Shown: one piece after another, positions 1 through 10,400 of the stretch
How positions within the stretch are numbered: the stretch's first letter is position 1
Layout: each line of letters starts with the position of its first letter
Source: Agriotes lineatus
Lineage: Eukaryota > Arthropoda > Insecta > Coleoptera > Elateridae
Reading direction: 5' to 3'
DNA: 64,000 nucleotides
NCBI GenBank assembly: GCA_940337035.1
Contig: CALNHX010005848.1
Coordinates: 36,025 to 100,024 of the forward strand
Notes under the pieces: model-generated
What the model was told of the DNA's origin: nothing
The model's database searches: none
What the model saw: the letters and a program-made list of their open reading frames with translations, nothing else
Made by a program: the position numbers and the translations under genes

Positions 1-23
1 GTTACCTGGTGTGTTTTGTTGAA

Positions 24-267
24 TATTTTATTTGTTTCTCACTTGTAAATAACTAGAAATTTACCATTAATTCAAAATGTCAAACTGACAAGCAACTAAA
101 TTTATCAATATGACACATACTAAGGAAGACAACTCTGGCTTTGCACGCTATCATTTATCTATGAGCACGCTTGTAAAATATAACTGGCTAGCCAGTTAAG
201 AAACATTTTCAAGGTGAATACAGTGACTTGATAAATTGATGTTTACAAGTGAGGAACAAATAAAATA
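24..267. repeat. Inverted-repeat (MITE-like) element
   Basis: A 25-base segment at 25-49 (attttatttgtttctcactt onward) is repeated in inverted orientation at 242-266 with one mismatch. The roughly 195 bases between hold no gene but include a perfect 18-base palindrome, TAACTGGCTAGCCAGTTA, at 181-198. The layout fits a small non-autonomous inverted-repeat element. No target duplication can be checked because the left end lies near the window edge. Confidence 0.5.
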
Positions 268-627
268 AATAAAAAACTCAAATAATCGGTAAACCCACAC
301 TGTGTTTTAAGCGTCGAATTTTACGGCTTTGTTTATGTTTTAGGTTAGAAAATTAAAAGTTGATTTTACACCATGCAGCAGCAAATAAAGTTGGATTTAC
401 ACTAGAAGCAAATTTTATTTAAGACAAGTATAAATTAGGCTCTAAAACAAAACTGTAAGCAAATAAGTAGTAAAATTGGCATCATTAATGAAATTTATTA
501 AATTAGACAAAATAGGCAAAATAAACCATAGCTTAAAAGGTTGGAAATTGTATGAAACAATTATATTTAATTATAATACATGTGCCTTTATAAAGAAGAA
601 AGAGGCATTTTGCCAAAAATCCGGGTT
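268..627. other. Unassigned AT-rich stretch
   Basis: No open frame, RNA gene or repeat structure was recognised in this AT-rich interval. Confidence 0.5.
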
Positions 628-776
628 TTAGTCGTCACTGTATTCGGCAAAATCAGAAATATCGCTTTCGTCAGTAATATTTATTATTAATGGGGAAACT
701 TCTACGTTGCAAGAATAACAATTTTCAATATCAATAACGTGTTGTACACATTTATTCCAAAAGTAAGTATCAATTT
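628..776 (-). pseudogene. C-terminal scrap of an IS630/Tc1-class DDE transposase
   Basis: The minus strand reads about 49 codons to a stop, with a WNKCVQH motif, then PLIINITDESD and an acidic end (SDISDFAEYSDD). The same pattern ends the larger transposase at 17.6-19.0 kb (WTKSIQH, then PPIIISLGDSDSESE), so this is most likely the last exon piece of a related transposase. It abuts the 3' end of the non-LTR relic, and nothing of the catalytic domain is present. The family resemblance is read by eye and the copy is clearly only a fragment. Confidence 0.6.
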
Positions 777-779
777 GAT

Positions 780-2945
780 TTACTGGTTTACTGCTAGCCT
801 AATATGATCTAAAACCGTATTGCTCAAATTTGGTGAAGTATTTAATGCTCGAACTTTATGTTTTAACTGGCTCCAGACAAGTTCAATATTGGGATTTTGC
901 AAAAGGTCTAAATGCAATTTTGATTTAAATAATTTAGAACTGTAGTCTTTAAGATTCGAAGGTAAACTGTTATACATTGCATATATCTGAAACGAGAATG
1001 ACCGCTCGAAGAAGATTGTTTTATGGAGAGGTGGTGAAATTTGGCCCCTAAATCTAGTAGAAATATTATGAGCATCAGTTCTAAAGGTAATCTTATTGTA
1101 TAAATAAGGAGGTTTCTTGTTTGATAAAATTTGATGAAAAAGACATTGGGCCTGCAGTATTCTACGATTTTGCATTGTCAGTCAACCTGCAACAACTAGC
1201 TTCTAAGATATACGCTCATATTTGCTAATGCCGTATATAAATCTCAAGCAAGCATTTTGAATATTTTGAATTCTATGGGCGGTAATGGCGGATAATGTTA
1301 AGTAATAAACAGGAACACAATAATTAAATTGCGATAGAACAAAAGCTTCGCACAATTTCTTTTTAGTTTCGCAGTTTAAATATGACCTATGAGGATAGAG
1401 CTTTCTAAGATGTTGGTAACTCTGAAGAATATATTTGGATATTTGATCTCTATAACGGAAAGTATTGTGTAGCGTTAAACCTAGACTTTTGGCTTTAGTC
1501 ACGAAAGGAATTTTAACATTATTAATATTAATGTTAGCAATATTAACTAAATTATGGCAGATTTTTTTATTGCCGAACAGTAACGCGGCAGATTTGTCGG
1601 GGTTTATCTTAAGTGAGTGTTTAACGGAAACATCATAGATATACTGCAGATCCAAATTTATTTCATCAACAGCATTCCTCCAGTTTGCTGCGGTAAATGA
1701 AGGGTATAATTGAGTATCATCTGCATGAATTTTTGAGAATTTAACATGTTGCATAAACACAGATGTATATATTGAAAACAACAAGAGGCCCAGAATTGAT
1801 CCCTGTGGAACTCCTTGACTCACTGATAGTGATCTAGACATATTATTGTCCAAACTGACAGATTGTGTTCGATTACAAAGATAGCTTGCGATTAAAGAGG
1901 TAGCAACATGAGCAACCCCCAGGAATTTTAGAATCATGATAAGAGTGTCATGATTCACTCATCACTGTGTCAAATGCCTTGCTATAATCTAACAACACAA
2001 GTGCAGTGACCTTGCCTTGTCAGTGGCACCTAAAATATCGTCAGTTACTTTTAGCAAAGCTGTAGTACAGCTATAGCCAGATCGAAAACCAGATTGCATC
2101 GGAGGCAAAACATTATTATTATTATTAATGAAAGGATTAAGTTGAAAGTGAATAACTTTTTCAAATAGTTTGGACAACGTCGGAAGAAGACTAATGGGAC
2201 GTAGGTCATTAATTTTGCTCAGTTGTTTATTTTTAGGAAGTGGCATGACGATTGCATGTTTCCAACTCTGGGGGAAAATATTACTAACAATACAAGAGTT
2301 AATAATATGGGGACGTAGGAAATTATAACTGGACAACACAGCTTTAACATGTTATATTAATATTATCATTACCAAATGCATTTGATTTGATTTTATTCAT
2401 AATATTGGAATACAGTTGTGGTATCAACCGGAGAAAAGGTAAATTTTAAATTTTTGTAAGTGGTCTCTTTATAAATGTCGAGAGGGACTGTCTGTCCATT
2501 ATTGTTAACAGTGGGAATACCATTTACAAAGTAATCATTAATCATGTTAAGATCCTTCAGATTTTCTGGTATAACGGTATGTTTTTCTCTGCTAAGGCCG
2601 AGAATATTTAAATGTTTGATACCCTTGTAGGTTGATTAATAATTTGATAAAAACCAAGATATTCAAGCAAATTTTGCATGTATGCTGTAGAGGTGTGGTG
2701 CGGTTTTAAAAAATCTATATTAAAATCACCTAAACAGATTATATGTTCAGAATAAGACATGCATGAAATAATAGAATTTTCAAATTCGTCAAGAAATAAT
2801 TTGTATTCTTTTTGATTAGGATTATAAAGAGTACCGATAATGAATTTTGTTCTTGAAAAATTTACGATATCCAGATATCGAGACGTTAATGGTTCAAGAG
2901 TGTATAATACAATTTTTTTTCTATAGCAAGAACTTGAACAATTTC
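780..2945 (-). pseudogene. 5'-truncated non-LTR retrotransposon, ORF2 (endonuclease, reverse transcriptase)
   Basis: Read on the minus strand, the pieces follow the order of a LINE ORF2. A C-terminal part of an APE-type endonuclease lies at about 2620-2930, with the conserved GDFNID motif. The N-terminal reverse transcriptase half is at 1989-2339 (LRPISLLPTLSKLFEKV). The catalytic LLDYSKAFD motif is near 1965-2010. The second half is at 1203-1958, with QGVPQGSILG and HADDTQLY, the latter replacing the more usual YADD or FADD. The thumb and tail lie at 780-1175. Several frameshifts and stops separate these pieces and the first part of the endonuclease is missing, so this is a dead, 5'-truncated copy. 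The layout fits the CR1/Jockey group, but the clade is not certain. Confidence 0.85.
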
Positions 2946-3067
2946 AAAAGAAAATAAGGGCAGTCAATCACATTTCAAAATGTTAGTAGCTAGATTGGGT
3001 TGCTACGATAAAACAAAGGTGTCATATTTAATTTTAACAAGTTAGAAAATTAAATTACTTTATCTAC

Positions 3068-3443
3068 TCCAGTGGGATAAGTAACGCATTACGTCACTCA
3101 TTTGACACTATTTCAGTTACGTAATGAAGCTCATTACACCACTCAGTTATGTAATGGTTTCATTACGCAACTGAGTTGTGTAATGACTTCATTACGTAAC
3201 TGAAATAGTGTCAAATGAATGACATAATGACATTTGCCTACTAAAATAGTTTTGAAAATGACAGATCTGACATTTCTCTTAATGCACTTTTCTCAATTTT
3301 AGGCAGTCGTAGATAAAATTTTGTACAATACATGTGTGATAATGCATCATTAATAAACTTGTGTGCTTACATAACTCGTGCTACGCACTCGTTTGTAACT
3401 TACACACACGTATATTAATGATACTGTTATCCCACTTGTATAG
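3068..3443. repeat. Fold-back MITE with internal perfect hairpin
   Basis: The ends share AGTGGGATAA in inverted orientation (3071 and about 3430). Inside, 3088-3158 and 3159-3229 form a long hairpin; the outer 40 bases of each arm differ at only about two positions and carry cagttacgtaatgaag. A second, weaker inverted pair lies at 3340-3425. No coding capacity. This is a typical fold-back non-autonomous element; the family is unknown. Confidence 0.65.
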
Positions 3444-4094
3444 TAAATAACTATTATCTATCGTTGATGTTAAAGTGCTACTTTATCTACCCTTGCTGTT
3501 AAAGTAAAACTTGACTTCTTGTTTTGAGTTGATAAAAGGACACTTTAACAAGTGCTATAGAAAAAAATTAATTATTCAAAGTTTTCTTGAGTATTTATTT
3601 ACACTTATAAAACTAAACCTAATTAAAAACAACAGTAATAAATTGATTAAACTACATAAATTAATAACTAATAAATAGCTAAACTATTCTAATTGTAATT
3701 GTCTCTTCTTAATGACAATTTCTATGCAAATTAGTTCCATCTTTTTTTCGTGGCACCTACTCCTCGTCCATCTGCAACCACTTTAATTGCCTTTCTTTCG
3801 TTTTCCAAAAAAGAAATTTTCTTTTTTAAATAATCCTCTTTCAAAGTTCACATGCTTTTATTTAATTTTCCAATTTCTTTTCTTTTTAACATCGGAGTGT
3901 GTTTCCCACTTTTCATTTTGAGGAACTTTCTGCACACCTCTATTTGCAAACAGCGTTTGCAGTATCGTTCCCATTTTCAACTGCACATCGGCTACCACCA
4001 CATACCATGTCGTCACCCATTTGTATATCTTTATCGTCTTCAAAAACCACCTCCAAGTCTGCGATACAGGAAGTTCTACAGCCCCAATTTAATG

Positions 4095-4367
4095 GGTCCC
4101 GGGTGGTGTAGCTTGAACAAGCGTCCACGTTCGATCAGCAGAGTTAAGCAACGCTCTCTCTGGTCAGAACTTGGATAGGAGTTCCACGGCTGCATCTCGC
4201 GGCGCCTCGTGGTACGGCTATCACGGAAAAAAGTTGGTCCCGGCGGTCATAACAACATCATGACAGTCATTAGTGGGGTTGGAAGTCCCCATAAATGCAC
4301 AGCGACGCCTATAATTGGCCTAGCGGCTGTTGGCTGAGTGCGAAATAAAAAATAAAAAAAAATAAAC
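4095..4367 (+). mobile_element. SINE with a 5S rRNA-like head, copy 1
   Basis: The first hundred bases align by eye with insect 5S rRNA across its internal promoter: gatcagcagagttaagcaac corresponds to the A-box region and ggtcagaacttggataggag to the C-box region. A non-5S body follows (gtccccataaatgcacagcg near 4290) and an A-rich AAATAAA-type tail ends the unit near 4367. A second diverged copy lies at 58962-59220 with the same start, body and tail, which fixes the unit length at about 260-270 bases. A type 1 RNA polymerase III promoter is expected from the 5S head. No target duplication is evident. Confidence 0.8.
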
Positions 4368-4549
4368 AGTTTTCATATACAATATTTCTAGAATAACGTC
4401 ATATATGATACTTTTTTGTCGGGGACTTTTGCAGCACCGCCTCCTGTACGATGCAAATACGATTTGTGGGCAGCATAGTACTTTCTAGCTGCCGTTTTCA
4501 AGTTATCGTACTTGGACTTCAACTGTGCCACAGTTCGAATACGATGGAC

Positions 4550-5178
4550 TAGAGGTGGGCAATCCGATTAATTTTTAGGAGTCGATTCTTACGATTCAAT
4601 CAATCAACATGAACCGAATTCAATCAATCAACATGAACCGATTCATTCGATTCGTTCATTTGAACGATTCAGTTTCGTTCGGTTGGGTCCCGCTGAATTT
4701 TAGATTTTGCACCGAGCGCATTTGTATTCTTGAAACCAGACGCTATGAATCAAGAACCTTCCATACTATCTTTGCTGTCCTTGCTGAAATGCGCTTGCCG
4801 CTTGGTCAGTTATCAGTTTAATTGCATTGCAGTTGCAGGTATTACTTATAAAAGATAAAACAGTGGCACCAACCAAGTTTAAGATTCAGTTTCGTTTAGT
4901 TCGTCCCGTTCGCGTTCGGGTTTCAATTTTTGAATCGCACATTGCATCGTACCTCGTACGAGCAAAATCTAACACAAACGACGAACCGAGACAAGAAGAA
5001 ACCGATTCATAGGATTCGCGATTCTTTATTCAGATTTAAATCACGCTGCGCAGCGTCGTACAACACGTAACTTCGAATCAATTGAACGACGAATCGAGAC
5101 AGGAAAGAACCGATTCATACGATTCTTTGGTCGGAGTCGTTCAAATGAACGATTCGTTCATGAATCGCCCCACCTCTA
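4550..5178. mobile_element. hAT-type non-autonomous transposon
   Basis: The element starts TAGAGGTGGG and ends in its inverse, CCCACCTCTA. It is flanked by a perfect 8-bp duplication, CGATGGAC (4542-4549 and 5179-5186), the target length of hAT transposons. The subterminal parts are rich in gaacgattc/cgattc motifs in both orientations. The interior has no transposase. Removing the element and one duplication restores a continuous frame in the Myb/SANT relic. Confidence 0.9.
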
Positions 5179-5750
5179 CGATGGACACAGTTGAACTGGT
5201 TGGCTATTTTTTCCCAGGCCACTTCCTACAAAAAAAAAGCAAACAAGGAATTATTAGAGTAAAAGATTCTCATTATTTTACGTGTAATAACTTTCTCTGC
5301 TGGTAGAATTAGATTTGTGGTTTTATTTTCCACGTTTTTAAAAATTAGTATTGTCGGGGTCAAATGTAGCCCGCCTAATTGTGAAATTGTTGCCGCGAGC
5401 ATTTTTCGTAGCCTGTGGTTTTTCAGCCATAATTATTCAAACTACAACCGTGCAGCACAACGTAAAAATTTGAAATCGTATAAAAACGTTAGCCTAACCT
5501 CAACGGAAATGACTTCAAAACAGTTATGAAATTTGCTGCAAACCTGTTTCATTCTAGCCAACAACCTTTACATTCAACAAATCTCACTTTATCTAAAGTC
5601 TAATTATGTACTTTTATGAAACACCACGGCCTTAAAACGCACTTAAAGTTGGCTTAAAGTTAAAGTTGACATTAGCTAAAGTGGACTTCAAGTCGATATT
5701 ATGAAACCGGCCGTAATGACAGCTGAGCTTAAAACCCTTAACTCACTTAA

Positions 5751-6342
5751 CTGGTAACGTGTAAGTTTCGAGCACAACTGGTAACGTGCAGTCTGTGAGA
5801 CTGGCACACCTTTTAAGCGAAAAAAATTAAACTGTTTTAATTATTTTTTTAAATATATATATAGAGGTTTGTTAGGCACATATTTTTTAGTAATAATAAC
5901 CGAAAACTTAATGTAAAGAAAAAATTATAAGATAATTTTCAACTTGAACACAAATTGGCAAAGTACTTTTTACCAGACCAAGATAAAAAAAATTTAAACA
6001 TTTGATCAAAAGTAATTTTATTTATTTTACGATTAATAATAAGTAAAACAATGCATTTGTAAAAAAAAACTTAAAGAAATATTGTAATTCACAGGGCCTG
6101 CCATGCCTACGAGTGGCAAAAAATTCTCACGTAAACCGTAACGTTCCGTCTCACAGACTGCACTGAACTAAAAATAAGACACATCTCCAGCGTCAGTTAC
6201 CCAAATTTACCAATAATTGTGCGATAGGTGGGGCATCATGAGGAGAAAGATTAGGTGAGATTATTCGCCGAAAAGCGGTACTCTTTTGCTGAAACCTTGA
6301 GATTAAAATTTACTTGCAGTCTCACAGACGGCACGTTACCAG
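5751..6342. mobile_element. TTAA-flanked inverted-repeat MITE
   Basis: Left end CTGGTAACGTG and right end CACGTTACCAG are exact inverses and lie directly between two TTAA tetranucleotides (5747-5750 and 6343-6346). The right end continues into a segment (gtctgtgagactg) that is also present inside the left end, where the first terminal motif is duplicated about 27 bases further in. There is no transposase. TTAA targets are typical of piggyBac-type mobilisation, but these termini do not begin with CCC, so the superfamily is an inference. Confidence 0.7.
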
Positions 6343-6346
6343 TTAA

Positions 6347-6914
6347 GGGATTTATATATTTAAAATATGAGCATCTACGAAAAGTTTTGAAAGTGTTCAT
6401 TGGTATATTGATAAATTTTGGTATGTTTTATCTCTGTCATACCTACTTATTTTATCTGTTTATCCCTGTCGCACTCATTAATTTCCCATGTCCCGAATAC
6501 AATCCGGACAATCTGTATATAACATCAATGATTGTCTCATTGTATGGTTGCCAAGACGGTATTTGTAGTTGCATGGTTACCATGAGTTTGAGGAAGGAAT
6601 AATTTGACAAGTCCCTTGGGAGTTATGGGCATATATATATTACTTACTATATTGCTAGCGGCTATGAGTTGGGGGGTTATGAAGGAAGTGAGACAGACAA
6701 CCAACTCTTCAATGTATATGGTGAGCTGTGCGCAAGCGCGTCGGCGTCGTCCGCGCGGTGGGGAATAAAACTGGGACACGTCTTGCGACTACTTTTTGCG
6801 TTTTAATAACGTGTGAAACTGGCTCTAAATTAATTTCCATAGGTGACTACATAATTTATTATTAAAAATATAAGCATAAGAAAAAGCAACACAATTACGA
6901 ATATTTAATATTTT
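6347..6914. other. Unassigned stretch
   Basis: Short open frames occur on both strands, but none has recognisable motifs. Around 6720-6770 the base composition is locally GC-rich. No repeat partner was noticed elsewhere in the window. Confidence 0.4.
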
Positions 6915-7215
6915 ATTGTAGAACCGTTTTTAACAATTACTTGTTGGAGTCTACGTGGCATTGAGTTTACAAGTGAATTTATGAAATCTTCCTTACGGCT
7001 TATTTCTTCCCATGTTTCTTGAATGATGTTCCACAGTTCGCAGAATTTTGAGGTTGAAAGTTAGCACGATATATTTTCTTAACGATTAAACCCCAAAGGT
7101 TTTCGATAGGATTTAAATCCGGGTTATTAGCTGGCCAAGGTAAAACTTCTATGTTATTATTTGTAAACCAGCTATTAACAATATTTGCTGTGTGAATCGG
7201 GTAGTGGTCTTGTTG
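6915..7215 (-). pseudogene. C-terminal fragment of a Tc1-like transposase
   Basis: The minus strand reads QQDHYPIHTA, then WPANNPDLNPIENLWG, which are the second and third catalytic blocks of Tc1 transposases (second D in QQD, E in PIEN). A tail of the expected kind follows but is broken by frameshifts after about 70 codons. The N-terminal DNA-binding half and the first catalytic D are missing: the frame ends abruptly at about 7215, where other sequence begins. No terminal repeats were found. A dead fragment. Confidence 0.85.
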
Positions 7216-7541
7216 TTTAAACTTGATTTAAACACACATACATTTTAATAACAAAATTTACGAAATCCAGTCAGAAGTTCTAAATGTAATTCTGATTCCA
7301 TAAACAAGCAGTTTTAACCTCCAGTTTTACTTCATAATTTCGCCAGTTTATATTTAATTTAGATCTGTTTTAATCTTGAATTAAAACAGGCAAATTTCAG
7401 TTCCTATTTACGAAATATTAACAAACTAATCTTGTTTCGCAAGCATTGAGTTTAAAAACCGCAGCAAACTGCAACTTGGCATTTCACGCAGTACGCAACC
7501 TAGTGAACCCAAGTTTACCGCTCTGTCTGGCAAACACATAC
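7216..7541. other. Unassigned stretch, possibly the left part of an older BEL LTR
   Basis: Two near-palindromes occur (gtttaaacttgatttaaac at about 7217 and ctgttttaatcttgaatt at about 7361). The last 120 bases, up to the young BEL insertion, join onto sequence at 14274 if that insertion is removed. The segment at 14274 looks like a promoter and poly(A) region upstream of a gag relic, so this may be the left half of the interrupted older LTR. That is inference only. Confidence 0.35.
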
Positions 7542-7967
7542 TGTTTAGGCCTCCAGGCGTTGCAATTAGTTTTTTGGTAAGAGCGAGGGTCGCGTTAAAG
7601 ATAGGAAAGTTGAGCTGCCTGCCCAATATCGAAGGCAGCGTTAGAAGTCGAAAAACAATCGCGACCGTAGCGTGATCCTGAGCTCTAGCGCGTCGCGTGA
7701 AATATTGTCGGCGCTGTCGCGTTCTTAATGTTATTCTTGTGTATGTAAAACTGTCCGCTAAATAAAGAATGTATGTATAAAAGATCTTCGAGAAGTCCAT
7801 CTACAAGTAACGCTTGCCGCGACTGCAGGCTGGACACGAGAGAAGGAGCCGTAGTTAAAGGTAGGTGGCAATACACTTCCTAATTGTTGCGCGTACCCTC
7901 GCCATAAATAATTTGGTAGCTCTCGATTAAATCAAAATTACAGTCCACTGCTGCTATCGTAGTAACA
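7542..7967 (+). repeat. 5' LTR of BEL/Pao element
   Basis: A 426-base direct repeat beginning TGTTTAGGCC and ending AGTAACA. It contains ctaaataaagaatgtatgta, a plausible poly(A)-signal region. It carries an 88-base segment (about 7630-7717) that is missing from the 3' copy. Confidence 0.93.
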
Positions 7968-8462
7968 TTGGTCCTTTCGATCGTCGGATTTGTTGTTTGA
8001 AAAGTTTGTTGTATAAGCTAGATTCAAGTTTTAGTTGGCGTAGGTACGCCCGCTTCGTTATCGCGGGCAGTGTTCAGCGCATATGTTCGCCGACGATTGT
8101 GTCAAAAAGTATCTTTGTCGTTTGGTGTATTCCAAATTTCGAGACAATTTTCGTTGATACTAGAGATAAGAATTTGTAAGGTTGTTTGATAGGCGTTGAA
8201 GCTGTGTTATTTGTAATTAACGTTAATAATTTGTCGATTTGAAACTGGTCGCCGAAGTCCACAAATAAATTGCTGCAAGAACAATTTCTTGCGACCGTTT
8301 TATCGAGTAACGCCAGGCATTTCGAAATTTCGGCCGCGCATTCGGACTCGTAGATAAAATTAATCGCTTAGAGTCATTTTTAAGTGGAATTCAAATAGGT
8401 AATTTGGATTGGTTTTTCAATTTGTTTTCGCCACTTTGTAACTGTCGTTTGCCTAATCAATC

Positions 8463-10031
8463 ATGGGGGTAATTGATGAATTAAAATTCGTTGCGGAAAC
8501 CACGATGCAACGTGTGATTCGCCTCGAAAAGGTTGCCGTGGATTTAGAAAAGGACATCACGAACGTTAAGTTAAAGAACCGTTTACAAGTTATGGATAAG
8601 GAAATGGATATTTTGCTTAAAACTTATCAAGAGACGATGTTAAAAATAGCATCTTATAATGCCAAGCAAGGTATAGCTCAGGATCTGCAAGAGGATATAC
8701 AGAAGTTCGAAAGCGCTTATTACAATGCCCAGGCAATTGTTTTGGCCGCGTTTCCAGGGCCCGCTGATAATTCTTTAAACGCAGCGGCACCAGTAGCGCA
8801 CGCCGGGACAAGTATAAATCTTCCGAAACTCGATTTACCGATATTTTCCGGTAATATTAAAGACTGGCAAAACTTTAACGAAGTATTTACGGCAGCAGTG
8901 CATCAGAATTCGCAGTATCCTGACGTTTACAAGCACATGCAGTTGCGGAGATGTTTAGGTGGTGAGCCACTTCAACTTATTTCGTCGTTGCCGTTAACTG
9001 CAGCTGCTTATACCACTGCATGGGATCAATTAAACGCGCGCTATAATGACAGTTCTCTGCTCTCAAATGCTTATTTAGAGACTTTATTCGGTGCACCTTC
9101 GGTCACTACAGGGGATGCAAAGTCGATTCGAGCCTTAGCTACCACGGTCACCGAATGCATTGGTGCACTTACAACAATTGGTCATGATACTGATCGTTGG
9201 TCGGTTCCAGTACTATTTATTCTAGCGAAGAAGTTAAACAAGCACTTGAGGGAGACATGGGAGAAACTGATTATCGCTACAGCCGATTCTACAGTTTCAT
9301 ATTTTGTGAACATGTTAAATGAAGAAGCGCGTATTGTTGAGGCAAGTAGTTCAATTATTAGCACAGGCAGATCGATGGCCAAGCCAAACACTAGTTCATC
9401 GAGTTCTTTTCAATGGTCAAAGTCACTTCGTGGAAGTAGTACCTCTTTGTTAGTTGCCTCGCAACCCCAAGGGCAATGTCTATTGTGCAAGAATCGTCAT
9501 AACTTGCAAAAATGTACACAATTTTGCCAAAAGACTGATCGTGATCGTTTCGAAGTAGTCAAATCGTTAAAGTTGTGCCTAAATTGTTTAGAACCAGGGC
9601 ACTTTCTCAGGCAATGTCCTATGCCAAGAGCTTGTGAGCAGTGTAATTCGAAACATCACAACTTACTGCATATGAACACTCGTACCGACCAAAAGGTTCA
9701 TCAGTCGATTTCTAAAACATTGGAAGGTAGTAAACCTCGCCTTCAATCGAATAGTAGTTCACAGCTAGAACCTCAGGTCGCAAGACCATCCGTTTCGTCT
9801 CTTCGGGCATTCACAAAGCCTCGATGTACAGTGCTTCTCGCCACAGCTCAAGTATATGTCCTCGATAGCAATGGTACGGAACAGTTGGCCAGAGTAGTAA
9901 TTGATTGCGGCAGTGAGGGCACCTTCATCAGTAAATCGTTTGCTCAGCGCTTGAATCTCCCGGCTCGGCCCACTCTGGTATCGCTCAAACGGCATCCACG
10001 GTGGCCAAAGAAATTATTTGTTGCGCACTGA
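8463..10031 (+). CDS. gag: BEL/Pao gag with zinc knuckles and start of aspartic protease
   Basis: The 522-residue frame begins after a 495-base leader with a coiled-coil N terminus. A DUF1759-type capsid block follows from about residue 118 (LPKLDLPIFSGNIKDWQNF). Cysteine/histidine knuckles occupy about 340-400 (CLLCKNRHNLQKC; CLNCLEPGHFLRQC; CEQCNSKHHNLLH). The start of a retropepsin lies near residue 475, where the active-site triplet reads DCG instead of the usual DSG or DTG. The frame runs out shortly after this triplet, and the rest of the protease continues in another frame from about 9976. In an intact element this product would form the particle and bind RNA. Confidence 0.9.
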   Translation: MGVIDELKFVAETTMQRVIRLEKVAVDLEKDITNVKLKNRLQVMDKEMDILLKTYQETMLKIASYNAKQGIAQDLQEDIQKFESAYYNAQAIVLAAFPGPADNSLNAAAPVAHAGTSINLPKLDLPIFSGNIKDWQNFNEVFTAAVHQNSQYPDVYKHMQLRRCLGGEPLQLISSLPLTAAAYTTAWDQLNARYNDSSLLSNAYLETLFGAPSVTTGDAKSIRALATTVTECIGALTTIGHDTDRWSVPVLFILAKKLNKHLRETWEKLIIATADSTVSYFVNMLNEEARIVEASSSIISTGRSMAKPNTSSSSSFQWSKSLRGSSTSLLVASQPQGQCLLCKNRHNLQKCTQFCQKTDRDRFEVVKSLKLCLNCLEPGHFLRQCPMPRACEQCNSKHHNLLHMNTRTDQKVHQSISKTLEGSKPRLQSNSSSQLEPQVARPSVSSLRAFTKPRCTVLLATAQVYVLDSNGTEQLARVVIDCGSEGTFISKSFAQRLNLPARPTLVSLKRHPRWPKKLFVAH

Positions 10032-10300
10032 AACGTCCCGAACAGGATTCCCTGAACGTAGAGGCGCTGGTAATTGAAGCGATTGCTAGGTGTCCATCCA
10101 TGAACCTTGAAGAACATGTTTGGTCCCAGATAGAAGGCATTCAGCTAGCTGATCCTGAATATTTTATGTCAAAACCGGTCGACATATTTCTCGGAGCGGA
10201 ATGGTATAGCTCGGTAGTAGTCGGGCCTGTCATCGCAGGGCCACCAGGGTCACCCAGTGCTGTAGGTACCGTATTGGGATATTGCTTAATTGCTAGGTAG
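9976..10300 (+). pseudogene. pol: BEL/Pao protease remainder and linker, frame-shifted
   Basis: An open frame that takes over where the gag-protease frame ends reads TVAKEIICCALKRP and PVDIFLGAEWY, matching the second half of BEL proteases (the DIFLGA block). It stops at 10298-10300. The next frame starts after a 23-base tandem duplication, so this part is separated from reverse transcriptase by both a stop and a frame change. It belongs to the same polyprotein as its neighbours. Confidence 0.8.
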
Positions 10301-10354
10301 GCTCAAACTGCTACAGCATCGCTATCCCTATGCACTAAGATAGATTTCGATGAG

Positions 10355-10400
10355 CCTTTGGATAATATGGTGCAGCGCCTTTGGATAATATGGTGCAGCG
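10355..10400 (+). repeat. 23-bp tandem duplication in BEL pol
   Basis: The 23-base unit cctttggataatatggtgca plus gcg occurs twice with no gap (10355-10377, 10378-10400). Being 23 bases long, the extra unit shifts the reading frame of the polyprotein. Confidence 0.95.

Larger units (their letters stand above)
3695..5430 (-). pseudogene. Decayed Myb/SANT (zeste-like) DNA-binding protein gene interrupted by two TEs
   Basis: On the minus strand, 5187-5228 and 4435-4541 give WEKIANQFN, RTVAQLKSKYDNLKTAARK and YYAAHKSYLHRTGGG, the signature of the Myb/SANT-like domain of zeste-like and Harbinger-accessory proteins. A splice acceptor (ttttttttgtag) precedes the first of these, and upstream NVENKTTN at about 5300 matches the usual preceding exon. 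The C-terminal coiled coil (KEDYLKKKISFLENERKAIK, about 3760-3850) follows an acidic linker at 3960-4090. The frame carries several stops and is split by a SINE (4095-4367) and a hAT-type element (4550-5178). The class is clear; whether this was a host gene or a transposon accessory gene is not. Confidence 0.7.

Noticed and set aside
6537..6779. 80-residue minus-strand frame
   Set aside because: No motif; overlaps an opposite-strand frame in a region of mixed composition.
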